DNA of 64,000 nucleotides from RGIG8124 sp045130665 (GTDB lineage: Bacteria; Bacillota; Clostridia; Christensenellales; CAG-917): positions 124,001 through 188,000 of the forward strand of contig JBGUQC010000004.1 of NCBI GenBank assembly GCA_045130665.1, given 5' to 3'. Made by a program: the position numbers and the translations under genes. The notes beneath the pieces were generated by a model, which saw only the letters and a list, made by a program, of their open reading frames with translations, was not told where the DNA came from and made no database searches. Shown piece by piece: positions 55,101-62,343 of the stretch (positions within the stretch are counted from its first letter, which is position 1; the number at the start of each line of letters is the position of its first letter).

Positions 55101-55488
55101 CATAAAAATCTTCAATCTCATTTATTGAATTAAATTTGGTATTTTCTTTTTTAGAAAATCTGTCCACTAAATACCTACACTGATCATCATATGTAGGCGC
55201 AACTCTATAAAACAATTTTCCTTTTAAAGAAAAAGTAATACTATTACAATTTTTTTCAACTTTAAACCTTAAACCAATTGATGGAATAGAATTTAACCAT
55301 TGATTATCAATATCTTCTCCTTTTAGCACAGAAGATTCTTGTTGACCCCCATCTATCTTGCCTATCATTACGCTTTCTGATGGTTTTTTCCCGAAAAGCC
55401 AATCTTCATTATCACCTGTAATATCATCGATAAGTTCTTTTGCTAATGACTTGGCCACTATAGTGTAATTTTTCTTATTAATATTCAT
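52123..55488 (-). CDS. drmA: DrmA-like SF2 helicase
   Basis: This protein of about 1,121 residues carries SF2 helicase motifs in the pattern of DISARM DrmA: Walker A YFPTGGGKTETFLG (mid-protein), the unusual motif II FIQDELHLVNSSLG, and motif VI EYIQAYSRVGRSYTGLVFD. A four-Cys zinc site (CPLC ... CSNTECG) lies between the RecA domains. About 450 N-terminal residues are not recognised. I start it at 55488 (MNINKK) behind AGGAG; a GTG at 55506 lacks a ribosome site. It overlaps the preceding SF1 gene by 11 bp. With DrmB it should load on and translocate along foreign DNA. Confidence 0.85.
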   Translation of the reverse strand: MNINKKNYTIVAKSLAKELIDDITGDNEDWLFGKKPSESVMIGKIDGGQQESSVLKGEDIDNQWLNSIPSIGLRFKVEKNCNSITFSLKGKLFYRVAPTYDDQCRYLVDRFSKKENTKFNSINEIEDFYETKKAEGEFTEPKASIVYIYKSIKLADLGEFTYDLSNWENSIDNINQIINDKLKSIINNIKNDSVFIKKGERSISTFYKKQSFEAFLNSSMNHADVNYNALPNWEFQVYSTLDEYDNYKEVLVQFINNTNKIAVEGSYETAVFNGGIIVKSNQKFIPYNFDDFKHYYADNPTLPAIGNNCTVVENGFVLETETVPIYEQKRVVTIDKYNKYVEFEKLINDPIPNLETISKEMETKLNFYNNEKNKIISSRMFDDDYITEFSKEIDSFKFEINRFKVGIELIKNKPNDVKKAFILMNKTFALNKKYVGWRLFQIVFIVSEIADIIFSEYKGTPGFEDVKNDIDSVDLIYFPTGGGKTETFLGCVIFAAFFDRLKGKEDGVTSIIKYPLRLLAAQQLDRILKLTINANIIKQENDIPGDIFTVGFFTGSNNTPNYIEEKDRQQIDGSSQEERNKLYRQIDYCPLCESLNKRSEMNVYFDDVTWRLKHKCSNTECGFEAPISIIDDEIYRFVPTFIISTIDKMANIGTSSGFKSILGQVKAKCPQHGYLSYSNRCKINHCSCEIQNDINRYDPVPTLFIQDELHLVNSSLGTFDSHYESLITYICSSLVSSTDRKTIKFIGATATIQNYINHIRGLYNKDAKMFPTSVRKSNFYSTIDEDDICRIIIGASLYGGSITYSVHQIVTLMRIIIANWLDNPESKINYLKSKGFTGDENDLKNILMYYLITIIYNNSKNDAGNVKATLENIGSNTLKGENVRDFDIAEISGDVDFKEIKNVMHNVESSDNKYETYNVIVATSAISHGVDEDCFNQIYFFGMPNQTAEYIQAYSRVGRSYTGLVFDIFRIVRDRDKSYIKNFYNFHEYKELLIDPVPINRYAKNAIYSTLPGIISALLYQHYVQSNKAIDVTKKINSNTLSLDILLNDVKKIYDCESRDSKLYEKIIEDVVSRIFNAFKSNTNAEIKIPDLIKANNPYHKGPMSNLRDVDIPLEISMKED

Positions 55489-57853
55489 TGAAATAACTCC
55501 TACCACTTACTGGTCTTATAATACTTTTTATTAAAGAATCGCTTTTTGTATCATCAATTATAATTAATCCATCTCTAGCACGAGAACATGCGGAATATAT
55601 TTTCTTTCCAATTTCACACCAATACAATTTAGCATTTTTATCAAATAATAATTTTTTCTTATCCAAGATTTCCGTTTTTTCGTTTTCTTCATTATGAATA
55701 AAATCCCAATAATGAATGCCGCATAATATTACATATTTAAAATCTAATCCCAGACATGAATCTATGGTTGATAATACTACTCCATCACACTCGTAAATTT
55801 TTGTTTTTAACTCACCATGAATTTTCGAATATGGAATACCTTTGCTGTCTAATTCATTTTGTAAGTAATATAAAGGCTTATAATACTGTCCATATCCTTT
55901 TGCCGGATAAATAATTGCTATATCGTTATAATCGGCATTATATTTTTCTATTAAATCGTTAATAGTTTTTAATATTTTAGACACATCATTTACACCTGAA
56001 ATCAATATTCTTGTTTTCGTCTTTCCCTTCCTCATGGTCTCTGAAGAAAGACATGCACTTTCCGGATCAATAGAAATGCCATGTTTGCTTAAAGCATCAT
56101 TAAAATCAGTAATTAAACATGTTAAATAATTAGCTATAAGGTCAGTGTTTCTATAATTTTTCTCAAGATTTTTTACTCTTCCCTGTAATGATGGTAGACA
56201 TTTAGTATTTTGCCAAGATGCTTTTCCTTTGGAACGTAAACTTTTTACGTCCTGATTAATATCTCCATACATCTCAAAATAATAATTTTTTCCACCTTCT
56301 TTATCCAGCATCTTATAACAAATATCAATCCATTTTGACTCAAATAATTGAATTTCATCGATAAAAATAGCGTTCAATTTCAGGGCATTAGGATTCGCAT
56401 CCAAATATGATTCAAATCGATTAACGTAAACATCGAAATTTTTATCATCTTCATCCAATGGATGTTTTTTTACAAAATTTGGTTTAACTTTCTCTAGTGT
56501 ATCTATTACAAATTTGTGAAAAGTACAAATATGCAAATTACGGGTTTTCATACCACTTGTTTTGGCAAAAATATTATGTCGTTCTGCAAGATTATTGTTG
56601 TAGCAAGTAATTAAAACATGGTTATCATTTTTTATAGATTGTATTCTGTATGCTTTTGAAACTAATAATACACTTTTCCCTGTTCCTGGATTCGCCAAAG
56701 TCAAATAATGGCCTGGCTTAGTATCATTAATTGTTTTAATTTCTGAATCATCTAAAGCTAATGCCGAAAACTCAATTTCTTTTCCAGTTATAGGATAAAA
56801 TGTTGGATTATGATATTGAGAGATTGGAACATCATTTTTGTTAGGGACAATAGATACTAAAGTAGCATTTTCTGGAACTACACGTTCAATAATTGACCCA
56901 AATAATGATGAATCAATATAACTGAACGCCCCCTGATCATATTGTTCAAAATTTGAAAAAATATCGTTATTATCAAAATTGGTAGTAAAATTCTTGAAAT
57001 AGAAATTTCTATTCTTTAATACTATCTTCTTTCTATCTAAAACGGAAATTTTTGAAATATCTACATTTTGGAATAAAAATACAAATTTTGTTGGATACTT
57101 TAAGGTTTTGTCTGCATTATTTATGAAATTGCAGAAATTTTTTGATTGTAAAAAAGCATTACAGTAATATTTTCTGAAGTTGTAGTATTTATTTTTGTAT
57201 AACTCCTCAAATAATGGATTCGTTAATGCAGAAACATCTAATTCTCGATCGATCAAATTATAAACAATAATACCTTTATTTGGCACTACAAAAACTCCAA
57301 TTGAACCATCATCAACTGAATATGATTTAATAGTAGCAAAACCTTCATCATAATTTTTCCTTAAGTGTGTTAAAAATCTCTTAACAACAGAAGAATAACA
57401 ACTTTGTTCAGAATAATTCGAAGGAATTATTTTGAAAGAACTATCAATATTTTCATCCTCCATCTCATCATCATCAAATAAATTTACCGAAATCAGAGAA
57501 AGCGAATTATTTAAAACAATTATTTCTTGTCCATTGTCTTTGAATTTTACCAAGGATTTAAAAAATCCTTTTCTTTGTAAAACTATGCCATTACCATATT
57601 GTTCATGGTAAACATTATCACCAATCTTTAAATCATTCGATTCTTGTTTGGAATCTTCTGGTTCTTTAATTTCAATAGTATCGTTAGCTTCAGTCAAAGT
57701 AGAAGGCGACATATTTCGCTCTTTCTTTCCCTCAAATTCTAAATCGAATTTAACTCTGATTACACCACTTTCATTATTTATATCAATAATTACTCCATTT
57801 CCGTATCTGGAATGGTTAACTCTCTTTCCTACTATTGCTTCTTTAATATTCAT
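55478..57853 (-). CDS. SF1 (UvrD/Rep-like) helicase with two N-terminal tudor-like modules
   Basis: This 791-residue protein opens with two tandem PcrA-tail-like tudor modules: GKRVNHSRYGNGVIIDI and GDNVYHEQYGNGIVLQR. An unrecognised region precedes a UvrD-type motor with Walker A ANPGTGKSVLL, Walker B AIFIDEIQLFESKW, KNYRNTDLIANYL, STIDSCLGLDFKYVILCG and YSACSRARDGLII. In PcrA/UvrD the tudor module is C-terminal, so this order is unusual. Its position directly upstream of drmA equals that of drmE in class 2 DISARM, so it may be a DrmE counterpart. The ATG at 57853 has GAGG upstream. Confidence 0.78.
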   Translation of the reverse strand: MNIKEAIVGKRVNHSRYGNGVIIDINNESGVIRVKFDLEFEGKKERNMSPSTLTEANDTIEIKEPEDSKQESNDLKIGDNVYHEQYGNGIVLQRKGFFKSLVKFKDNGQEIIVLNNSLSLISVNLFDDDEMEDENIDSSFKIIPSNYSEQSCYSSVVKRFLTHLRKNYDEGFATIKSYSVDDGSIGVFVVPNKGIIVYNLIDRELDVSALTNPLFEELYKNKYYNFRKYYCNAFLQSKNFCNFINNADKTLKYPTKFVFLFQNVDISKISVLDRKKIVLKNRNFYFKNFTTNFDNNDIFSNFEQYDQGAFSYIDSSLFGSIIERVVPENATLVSIVPNKNDVPISQYHNPTFYPITGKEIEFSALALDDSEIKTINDTKPGHYLTLANPGTGKSVLLVSKAYRIQSIKNDNHVLITCYNNNLAERHNIFAKTSGMKTRNLHICTFHKFVIDTLEKVKPNFVKKHPLDEDDKNFDVYVNRFESYLDANPNALKLNAIFIDEIQLFESKWIDICYKMLDKEGGKNYYFEMYGDINQDVKSLRSKGKASWQNTKCLPSLQGRVKNLEKNYRNTDLIANYLTCLITDFNDALSKHGISIDPESACLSSETMRKGKTKTRILISGVNDVSKILKTINDLIEKYNADYNDIAIIYPAKGYGQYYKPLYYLQNELDSKGIPYSKIHGELKTKIYECDGVVLSTIDSCLGLDFKYVILCGIHYWDFIHNEENEKTEILDKKKLLFDKNAKLYWCEIGKKIYSACSRARDGLIIIDDTKSDSLIKSIIRPVSGRSYFNEY

Positions 57854-57871
57854 CAATTAATCCTCAAACAG

Positions 57872-59263
57872 TTATGATTCTATTATTGTTTTTATGTATC
57901 TTCTGTCTAACCAAAAACAATATTTGGTATACTCTTTTAACCCTGATATTTTATCCTGGACTGGAAGTTCTAATCCTTTATCCATATTTCGTACCGATTT
58001 CTGATCATGTGGACGAACGTGACAAATGCCATTTACTTTACTTCCCGGGAAATTTGTAATGAATTTATTTTCTGTCACTTCTTTAATAATATTTCCATTT
58101 TTTATACAATCTACTGTCATATCAAAGATTGGTTTAACATATTTTTCTATGTCAACAAACGGCATATTCCAAAATTTAATATTATTAAAATAATATTTAC
58201 CTTTATTTTTTTTAAAAATAACAAACATGAACTTTGTTGTTGACAATCTTTCAAAAATATCGGATTCATACCAACTCTGATTAACAATTTCAGTATATTT
58301 AAAATATGGAAATGACATATTTTGTTCTATATGACCATCTTCTTCAACTCTAATAGTCTTTAATTCTATATTTCCCTTTTTAAACTCGTCAGTTTTATTA
58401 ATAACACCCTTTAATCCAAGCATAGCGCCAACAAGTATATTATATTTTGCCTTATTTGATTGAGGTATGTTATACAAAGAGAACAATTCGTCTTCACTTT
58501 TCCCATAAAATTTTGATAGTACATTTGTCATGGCTTGTTCAAAACTGTGTTTTTGCAAATCATCTATATTAAATATTTCTTCAGTTTTTTCTTTTGTGAA
58601 AATTACATCCACTATTCGGTTCATGTATGAAGTTTTTAGACAATATGCTCTTTGTTTGGCCAGTACTTCTGAATATGGTTGCTGTCTTAAATGTTCAACA
58701 CCACCTTCACCCTTTACACATGCACCCAAATACATGGTATCAGCTTCAGATATATTGTGAGCTTCTCCATTTAGTATTTTATCGTGAATGATTCCCCAGT
58801 CATGTTGAATTATTATTAAATCTTTTTCACTAAAAGAATGCAAAAATGCTTCTAGAAACAGAAAATTATTATCTTTTAAAGAGTAATCATAAAGATAAAA
58901 TAGTAATAGTAACAATTCATTTTTCTTCCAAAAAGAACTATTATAAAAATCCAGATTGGCCTCTTTAATATAATTAATTATATTAAGTACCAATCTTTCT
59001 TTCATTACCAATTTATTCTTACTATTTTTTCTTAATCCTGTAACTTTCAATTCAAGTCCCAAGTTGGCAAAATCCGCTTCATGATTAGAATTGATTGGAT
59101 ATTTAAAGACTCCTTCTTCGACAATTTGTCCTATTACTCCTTTATTATTTTTTGATAGAGATCTGTTGTTTACATTAAAATCTGATACTCTATGATTAAC
59201 TGCTTTTCGAGCTTGAATCATAACTTCATCTATGGAATTATATAAACTAACAGAATTACTCAT
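57872..59263 (-). CDS. Sau3AI/MutH-like type II restriction endonuclease
   Basis: The 463-residue protein matches Sau3AI, which has two MutH-like domains. The N-terminal catalytic domain shows NKGVIGQIVEE (about residues 40-50) and ADFANLGLELKVTGL with D64, E71 and K73 as the MutH D-E-K triad. A second MutH-like domain starts near residue 275 and retains NIELKTIRV. Sau3AI cleaves GATC; the same site is likely but unproven here. The gene follows the C5 methyltransferase by 12 bp, the arrangement expected for a GATC restriction-modification pair protected by 5-methylcytosine. Confidence 0.85.
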   Translation of the reverse strand: MSNSVSLYNSIDEVMIQARKAVNHRVSDFNVNNRSLSKNNKGVIGQIVEEGVFKYPINSNHEADFANLGLELKVTGLRKNSKNKLVMKERLVLNIINYIKEANLDFYNSSFWKKNELLLLLFYLYDYSLKDNNFLFLEAFLHSFSEKDLIIIQHDWGIIHDKILNGEAHNISEADTMYLGACVKGEGGVEHLRQQPYSEVLAKQRAYCLKTSYMNRIVDVIFTKEKTEEIFNIDDLQKHSFEQAMTNVLSKFYGKSEDELFSLYNIPQSNKAKYNILVGAMLGLKGVINKTDEFKKGNIELKTIRVEEDGHIEQNMSFPYFKYTEIVNQSWYESDIFERLSTTKFMFVIFKKNKGKYYFNNIKFWNMPFVDIEKYVKPIFDMTVDCIKNGNIIKEVTENKFITNFPGSKVNGICHVRPHDQKSVRNMDKGLELPVQDKISGLKEYTKYCFWLDRRYIKTIIES

Positions 59264-59275
59264 AAATCTTAACCT

Positions 59276-60514
59276 CTATTCTTTGTCAATAATTGAACTT
59301 ATTTCTGAACCAATCTTTTTTACAATTCCGCAAACAAGTGCATTACCCATCATGAAATAACGTCTATTTTCCGGCATATTAGTATCTGTCCAATTGTCAG
59401 GAAATTGATTTAATCTCTCACATTCAACTGGAGTGAGTAATCTGAGCTTATTTGTTGCAGGATCTTTTATTATATGCGTACTTCTATTCGTAGTACCTTC
59501 ACTTGTGAGCATAGTTCTTCCTGGTAATGATAAATCATCATAAGGTGACATTGCGCCTTCAGCATAGAAATATTCATGACCATTTTTATCAATCCTTGGT
59601 ATTTTTTTGTTGCCTCTAAGATACTCGAATTTCTTTTGTCTTTCCTTACTTAAATAATAGTGTTTATCAACATCTCTCTCTGCAATTTCGCCCAACGTAA
59701 TTGGATTTGTACAAACAGGATATGTTTTTACAGTATATGCTGTTCCATTAATCATATAACCTGAATTTTCAAATAGAAAATTATAATTGTCAGAAAAATC
59801 AGCTAAATCCTCATATTCATTTAAGTCTGATTGTTTTATCTTTTCTTTATTATCTAATACAGGAAAAGCCTTTGGGAAAATGCCACTATTGAACAATACA
59901 TCTTCAGGCGTTAGTTTTTTTAAATACTTAAAGTATTTTGTTTTTGAAGAACATGCTACTATATATATTCTTCTACGTCTTTGAGGCATTCCATAATCTG
60001 CAGCATTAATGACTCTCCATTGAACAGCATATCCCAAGGTATCCAAGCATTTAAGCATTATTCCAAAATCTCTACCTCTTTGTTTTGCAGGAGATTTAAT
60101 CAATCTATCAACATTTTCCAAAAAAACAAATGGAGTCTTTTTTGCAGCTATAATATCTCTTATCTGCCACCACAAAACACCCTTTTTTCCTTCAATTCCT
60201 TTCTCACCTGATAATGTATGTGCTACTGAATAATCCTGACACGGAAATCCTCCACATAACAAGGCATGAGTTGGAATGGATTTTTTATCTACTAAAGAAA
60301 TATCCGAATTGCTGTTCGAATCCTCAGGAAAACGAATATTATAACAATCAAATGCATGTTGGATTTTTGTTGATGGTTCCCATTGATTAGCCCAAACAAA
60401 TTTATACTCTCCATTTTCTATAGCTTTACCGTTTTCATCAATAGAAACAATGTTGTTAAGCCCAACTCTAAAACCGCCAACTCCAGCAAACAATTCTATT
60501 ACTGTTTTATCCAT
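59276..60514 (-). CDS. DNA cytosine-5 methyltransferase
   Basis: The enzyme has all main C5-methyltransferase motifs: I ELFAGVGGFRVGL, IV GGFPCQDYSVAH (catalytic C92), VI FLENVDRL, VIII QRRRRIYIVA and X MMGNALVCGIVKKIG. The variable region between VIII and IX is the target-recognition domain. I start it at 60514 (MDKTVIEL) behind GGAG; an upstream frame extension has no ribosome site. It is first in the operon and may serve the Sau3AI-like nuclease next to it, the DrmAB complex (as DrmMII), or both. Target sequence unknown. Confidence 0.93.
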   Translation of the reverse strand: MDKTVIELFAGVGGFRVGLNNIVSIDENGKAIENGEYKFVWANQWEPSTKIQHAFDCYNIRFPEDSNSNSDISLVDKKSIPTHALLCGGFPCQDYSVAHTLSGEKGIEGKKGVLWWQIRDIIAAKKTPFVFLENVDRLIKSPAKQRGRDFGIMLKCLDTLGYAVQWRVINAADYGMPQRRRRIYIVACSSKTKYFKYLKKLTPEDVLFNSGIFPKAFPVLDNKEKIKQSDLNEYEDLADFSDNYNFLFENSGYMINGTAYTVKTYPVCTNPITLGEIAERDVDKHYYLSKERQKKFEYLRGNKKIPRIDKNGHEYFYAEGAMSPYDDLSLPGRTMLTSEGTTNRSTHIIKDPATNKLRLLTPVECERLNQFPDNWTDTNMPENRRYFMMGNALVCGIVKKIGSEISSIIDKE

Positions 60515-60616
60515 CAAATATCTGCTCCAAAAAAAATATCTTAATATACAAAATTCTATCACATTTACTCGAAAATTACTATATGTATATTTAAAAAAAT
60601 TACATAATAGTAAGAG

Positions 60617-60637
60617 TCACCAGTTTTTGGCTGGTGA
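60617..60637. promoter_or_regulatory. hairpin upstream of the defence operon
   Basis: TCACCAG/CTGGTGA form a perfect 7-bp inverted repeat around a 7-base centre, about 100 bp before the methyltransferase start and 25 bp before a small plus-strand reading frame. No T run follows on either strand, so an operator or mRNA leader element is more likely than a terminator. Confidence 0.4.
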
Positions 60638-60661
60638 TTCTATACTAAAAGGATGGTAACT

Positions 60662-60811
60662 ATGATTGCACAACAACAAAAGCAACATTTTTTTCGCATT
60701 TTGGATGCATACGGTTTACTTAATCACTTTTGGGGGAAGGGACTTTTTTTGAAACACTCCCATATGCATCGTCCTGCTCTACCTATATATTATCATACCC
60801 TCACGAGATAG
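60662..60811 (+). CDS. possible 49-residue small protein
   Basis: An ATG with AAAGGATGG eight bases upstream opens a 49-codon frame starting MIAQQQKQHFFRILDAYG and ending LTR. It is basic, rich in His and aromatic residues, and unlike anything I recognise. It is the only plus-strand gene candidate in this part of the window. The same DNA contains an 8-bp inverted repeat (60704-60711 and 60763-60770), so a structured RNA is an alternative. The surrounding spacer 60515-60843 holds nothing else I can name apart from the hairpin and the repeat. Confidence 0.3.
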   Translation: MIAQQQKQHFFRILDAYGLLNHFWGKGLFLKHSHMHRPALPIYYHTLTR

Positions 60812-60812
60812 T

Positions 60813-60834
60813 GTGTGCACATATATGTACATAA
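60813..60834. repeat. 22-bp flanking repeat, right copy
   Basis: This is the direct repeat of 44013-44034 with two mismatches in the left arm; 17 bases (60818-60834) are identical. It ends 10 bp before the stop codon of the DUF3846 gene, so it marks the border between conjugative-element genes and the defence operon. Confidence 0.75.
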
Positions 60835-60843
60835 CACAACTTT

Positions 60844-61257
60844 TTATAATTCTATTGTGTTTTGGATACCATTATCTCTTTCTGGATAATACTCTTGTTC
60901 CCTAATACATTCATGTTCTTTGAAATATCCAACTGCATATCTAATCTCTTCGTCCGTTAGTCCTCTCCATGTTAATTCTGGAGTAACTCCAACTGCTATT
61001 AATGGTCCAACAAATATATCTCTGTATTCTGGAATGAATATGTTTGGTTCCAATTGCTCTATCTTGCCATTATCATTCATAACAATGTCCATCTCATCTT
61101 CTCTTCCTGGGAATGGTACGGACTCTATGTATCCGTTCACTACCTTTTGATATCCTCTTAATGTATTGGATTGCTCTACAATCTCAGGTGCTCTCCCTGG
61201 GTATTTAACAACTGCTCTAATTAAATCTTTGTTATCTCTTTCCATTTCTGCTGTCAT
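60844..61257 (-). CDS. DUF3846-domain protein of a conjugative element
   Basis: The 137-residue protein has the DUF3846 pattern: LIRAVVKYPGRAPEIVEQ, then a VNGYIESVPF segment and FVGPLIAVG. The acidic IRYAVGYFKEHE tail is probably helical. DUF3846 proteins are small accessory proteins common in Gram-positive conjugative elements and phages; their function is unknown. GGAG precedes the ATG, and it follows the ArdC-like gene after 3 bp. Its 3' end adjoins the right 22-bp repeat. Confidence 0.82.
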   Translation of the reverse strand: MTAEMERDNKDLIRAVVKYPGRAPEIVEQSNTLRGYQKVVNGYIESVPFPGREDEMDIVMNDNGKIEQLEPNIFIPEYRDIFVGPLIAVGVTPELTWRGLTDEEIRYAVGYFKEHECIREQEYYPERDNGIQNTIEL

Positions 61258-61260
61258 TTC

Positions 61261-62343
61261 TTATGCTCCTTCACATTCGTAATCATTCTCTTTAACTACA
61301 TCTCTTGTAACTCTTTTAAAGTGTCTGTCCCATGGCACTTCTTCATTTGCACTTGCTTGTTTCTTTGAAACAACTTCTTTCTTGGCTTCTTCTTTTTTCT
61401 CTTCTTTGGCCTTAATCTTTTCCATGGCCTCTTTTTCTCTTTCGTAATCTCTGTATGCTTCGTTATAACAAACCATAATCTTATTAACGTTGTTTCTAAT
61501 GTTGAATAAACTCCCCTTATAATCCTCGATTTCTTTAAGTGAATGCATCTTCTCCACAGGATTAGGTATAGTTACATATGGAAGTCCTATCTTCTGGGCA
61601 ACAATATAACTTGTGGCTTGCGCCTCTAATTGCTCTAAGTTATAAAATGTTCCTGGCTTTACTGCTCGCCTACTATGTACAAACTGTGGTAAGGCTTGGG
61701 ATGTCTCTGCAACTAATGCCTTAACTTTGTTAGTTGGCGTAAGGTTATCATTAATAGTTATTTGGTTATTAACTAAACTAAGTTCTCCAAACTCTGTCTT
61801 GCCAACTTCTTCTCTAATTTCTACATTGTGTAAAAGCTCACCGGATATTCTGGTCTTTAGGTGATCATAAATGCCTTGCGCATTTTTCTTGTTAACTTCT
61901 CTATCTAATGTAGGCTCTCCTTTTGTTTGGGAAATATCAAAAACATAACCATATCTGTATCCTGCAATTTTATCTGTTTTCTGTGTTCTAACGTCCCCAT
62001 TTTCCTTGGATACTAGTGTTTCTTCAAAAACCGGGATTAATATTTTTATACCTTTTTCACCCTCATTTACTTGCCTATTTAAAAAATGCCAACTATCTAA
62101 GGATCTAACCATTGTTGCCTCAGGCATTTGTAGTTTTACTAGCATTACATTTCTTAAAGATAAATTGGAAAACTTGGATACTTCATCTAATACGTTTTGA
62201 TATTCCTTATTTAACATCATGGACATGTATCTATCATCCGCAATCTTTATAGCCTCGTTAACATCCTTAAAACTTACTCTTGTCTCCTTCTCTTTTTGCT
62301 CTTTATTCTCTACTTCTTTTTCTATTGTTAATGTATCTGTCAT
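61261..62343 (-). CDS. ArdC-like protein with lost metalloprotease motif
   Basis: The N-terminal half resembles the ArdC single-stranded-DNA-binding domain (NLSLRNVMLVKLQMPEA, VRSLDSWHFLNRQVNEGEKG). The middle aligns with the usual metallopeptidase domain, but where HExxH is expected it reads VAETSQAL. The downstream Glu segment EQLEAQATSYIVAQKIGL is kept. A long charged coiled coil (about residues 290-340) and a short tail finish the 360-residue protein. ArdC proteins shield incoming plasmid DNA from restriction. Without zinc ligands only the DNA-binding role seems possible. It overlaps virB4 by 4 bp. Confidence 0.78.
   Translation of the reverse strand: MTDTLTIEKEVENKEQKEKETRVSFKDVNEAIKIADDRYMSMMLNKEYQNVLDEVSKFSNLSLRNVMLVKLQMPEATMVRSLDSWHFLNRQVNEGEKGIKILIPVFEETLVSKENGDVRTQKTDKIAGYRYGYVFDISQTKGEPTLDREVNKKNAQGIYDHLKTRISGELLHNVEIREEVGKTEFGELSLVNNQITINDNLTPTNKVKALVAETSQALPQFVHSRRAVKPGTFYNLEQLEAQATSYIVAQKIGLPYVTIPNPVEKMHSLKEIEDYKGSLFNIRNNVNKIMVCYNEAYRDYEREKEAMEKIKAKEEKKEEAKKEVVSKKQASANEEVPWDRHFKRVTRDVVKENDYECEGA

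Larger units (their letters stand above)
44107..60514 (-). other. composite DISARM-like defence operon (ten genes)
   Basis: Ten minus-strand genes run from 60514 to 44107. Most boundaries overlap or are separated by fewer than 20 bp, and no internal terminator is seen. Order: C5 methyltransferase, Sau3AI-like nuclease, SF1 helicase, DrmA-like, DrmB-like, NERD-helicase, DGQHR protein, Dam-like methyltransferase, AspBHI-like nuclease, small protein. DrmA plus DrmB plus a C5 methyltransferase is the diagnostic core of class 2 DISARM. The PLD protein DrmC is missing. Confidence 0.75.

Noticed and set aside
55489..55506. GTG start for the DrmA-like protein.
   Set aside because: There is no ribosome site before it, whereas AGGAG lies at the right distance from the ATG at 55488.
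44018..60834. The 17-bp identical core as the attachment sites of a complete mobile element.
   Set aside because: No integrase, recombinase or transposase gene lies between the copies, so the segment cannot move by itself. I keep the repeats as insertion scars or binding sites.
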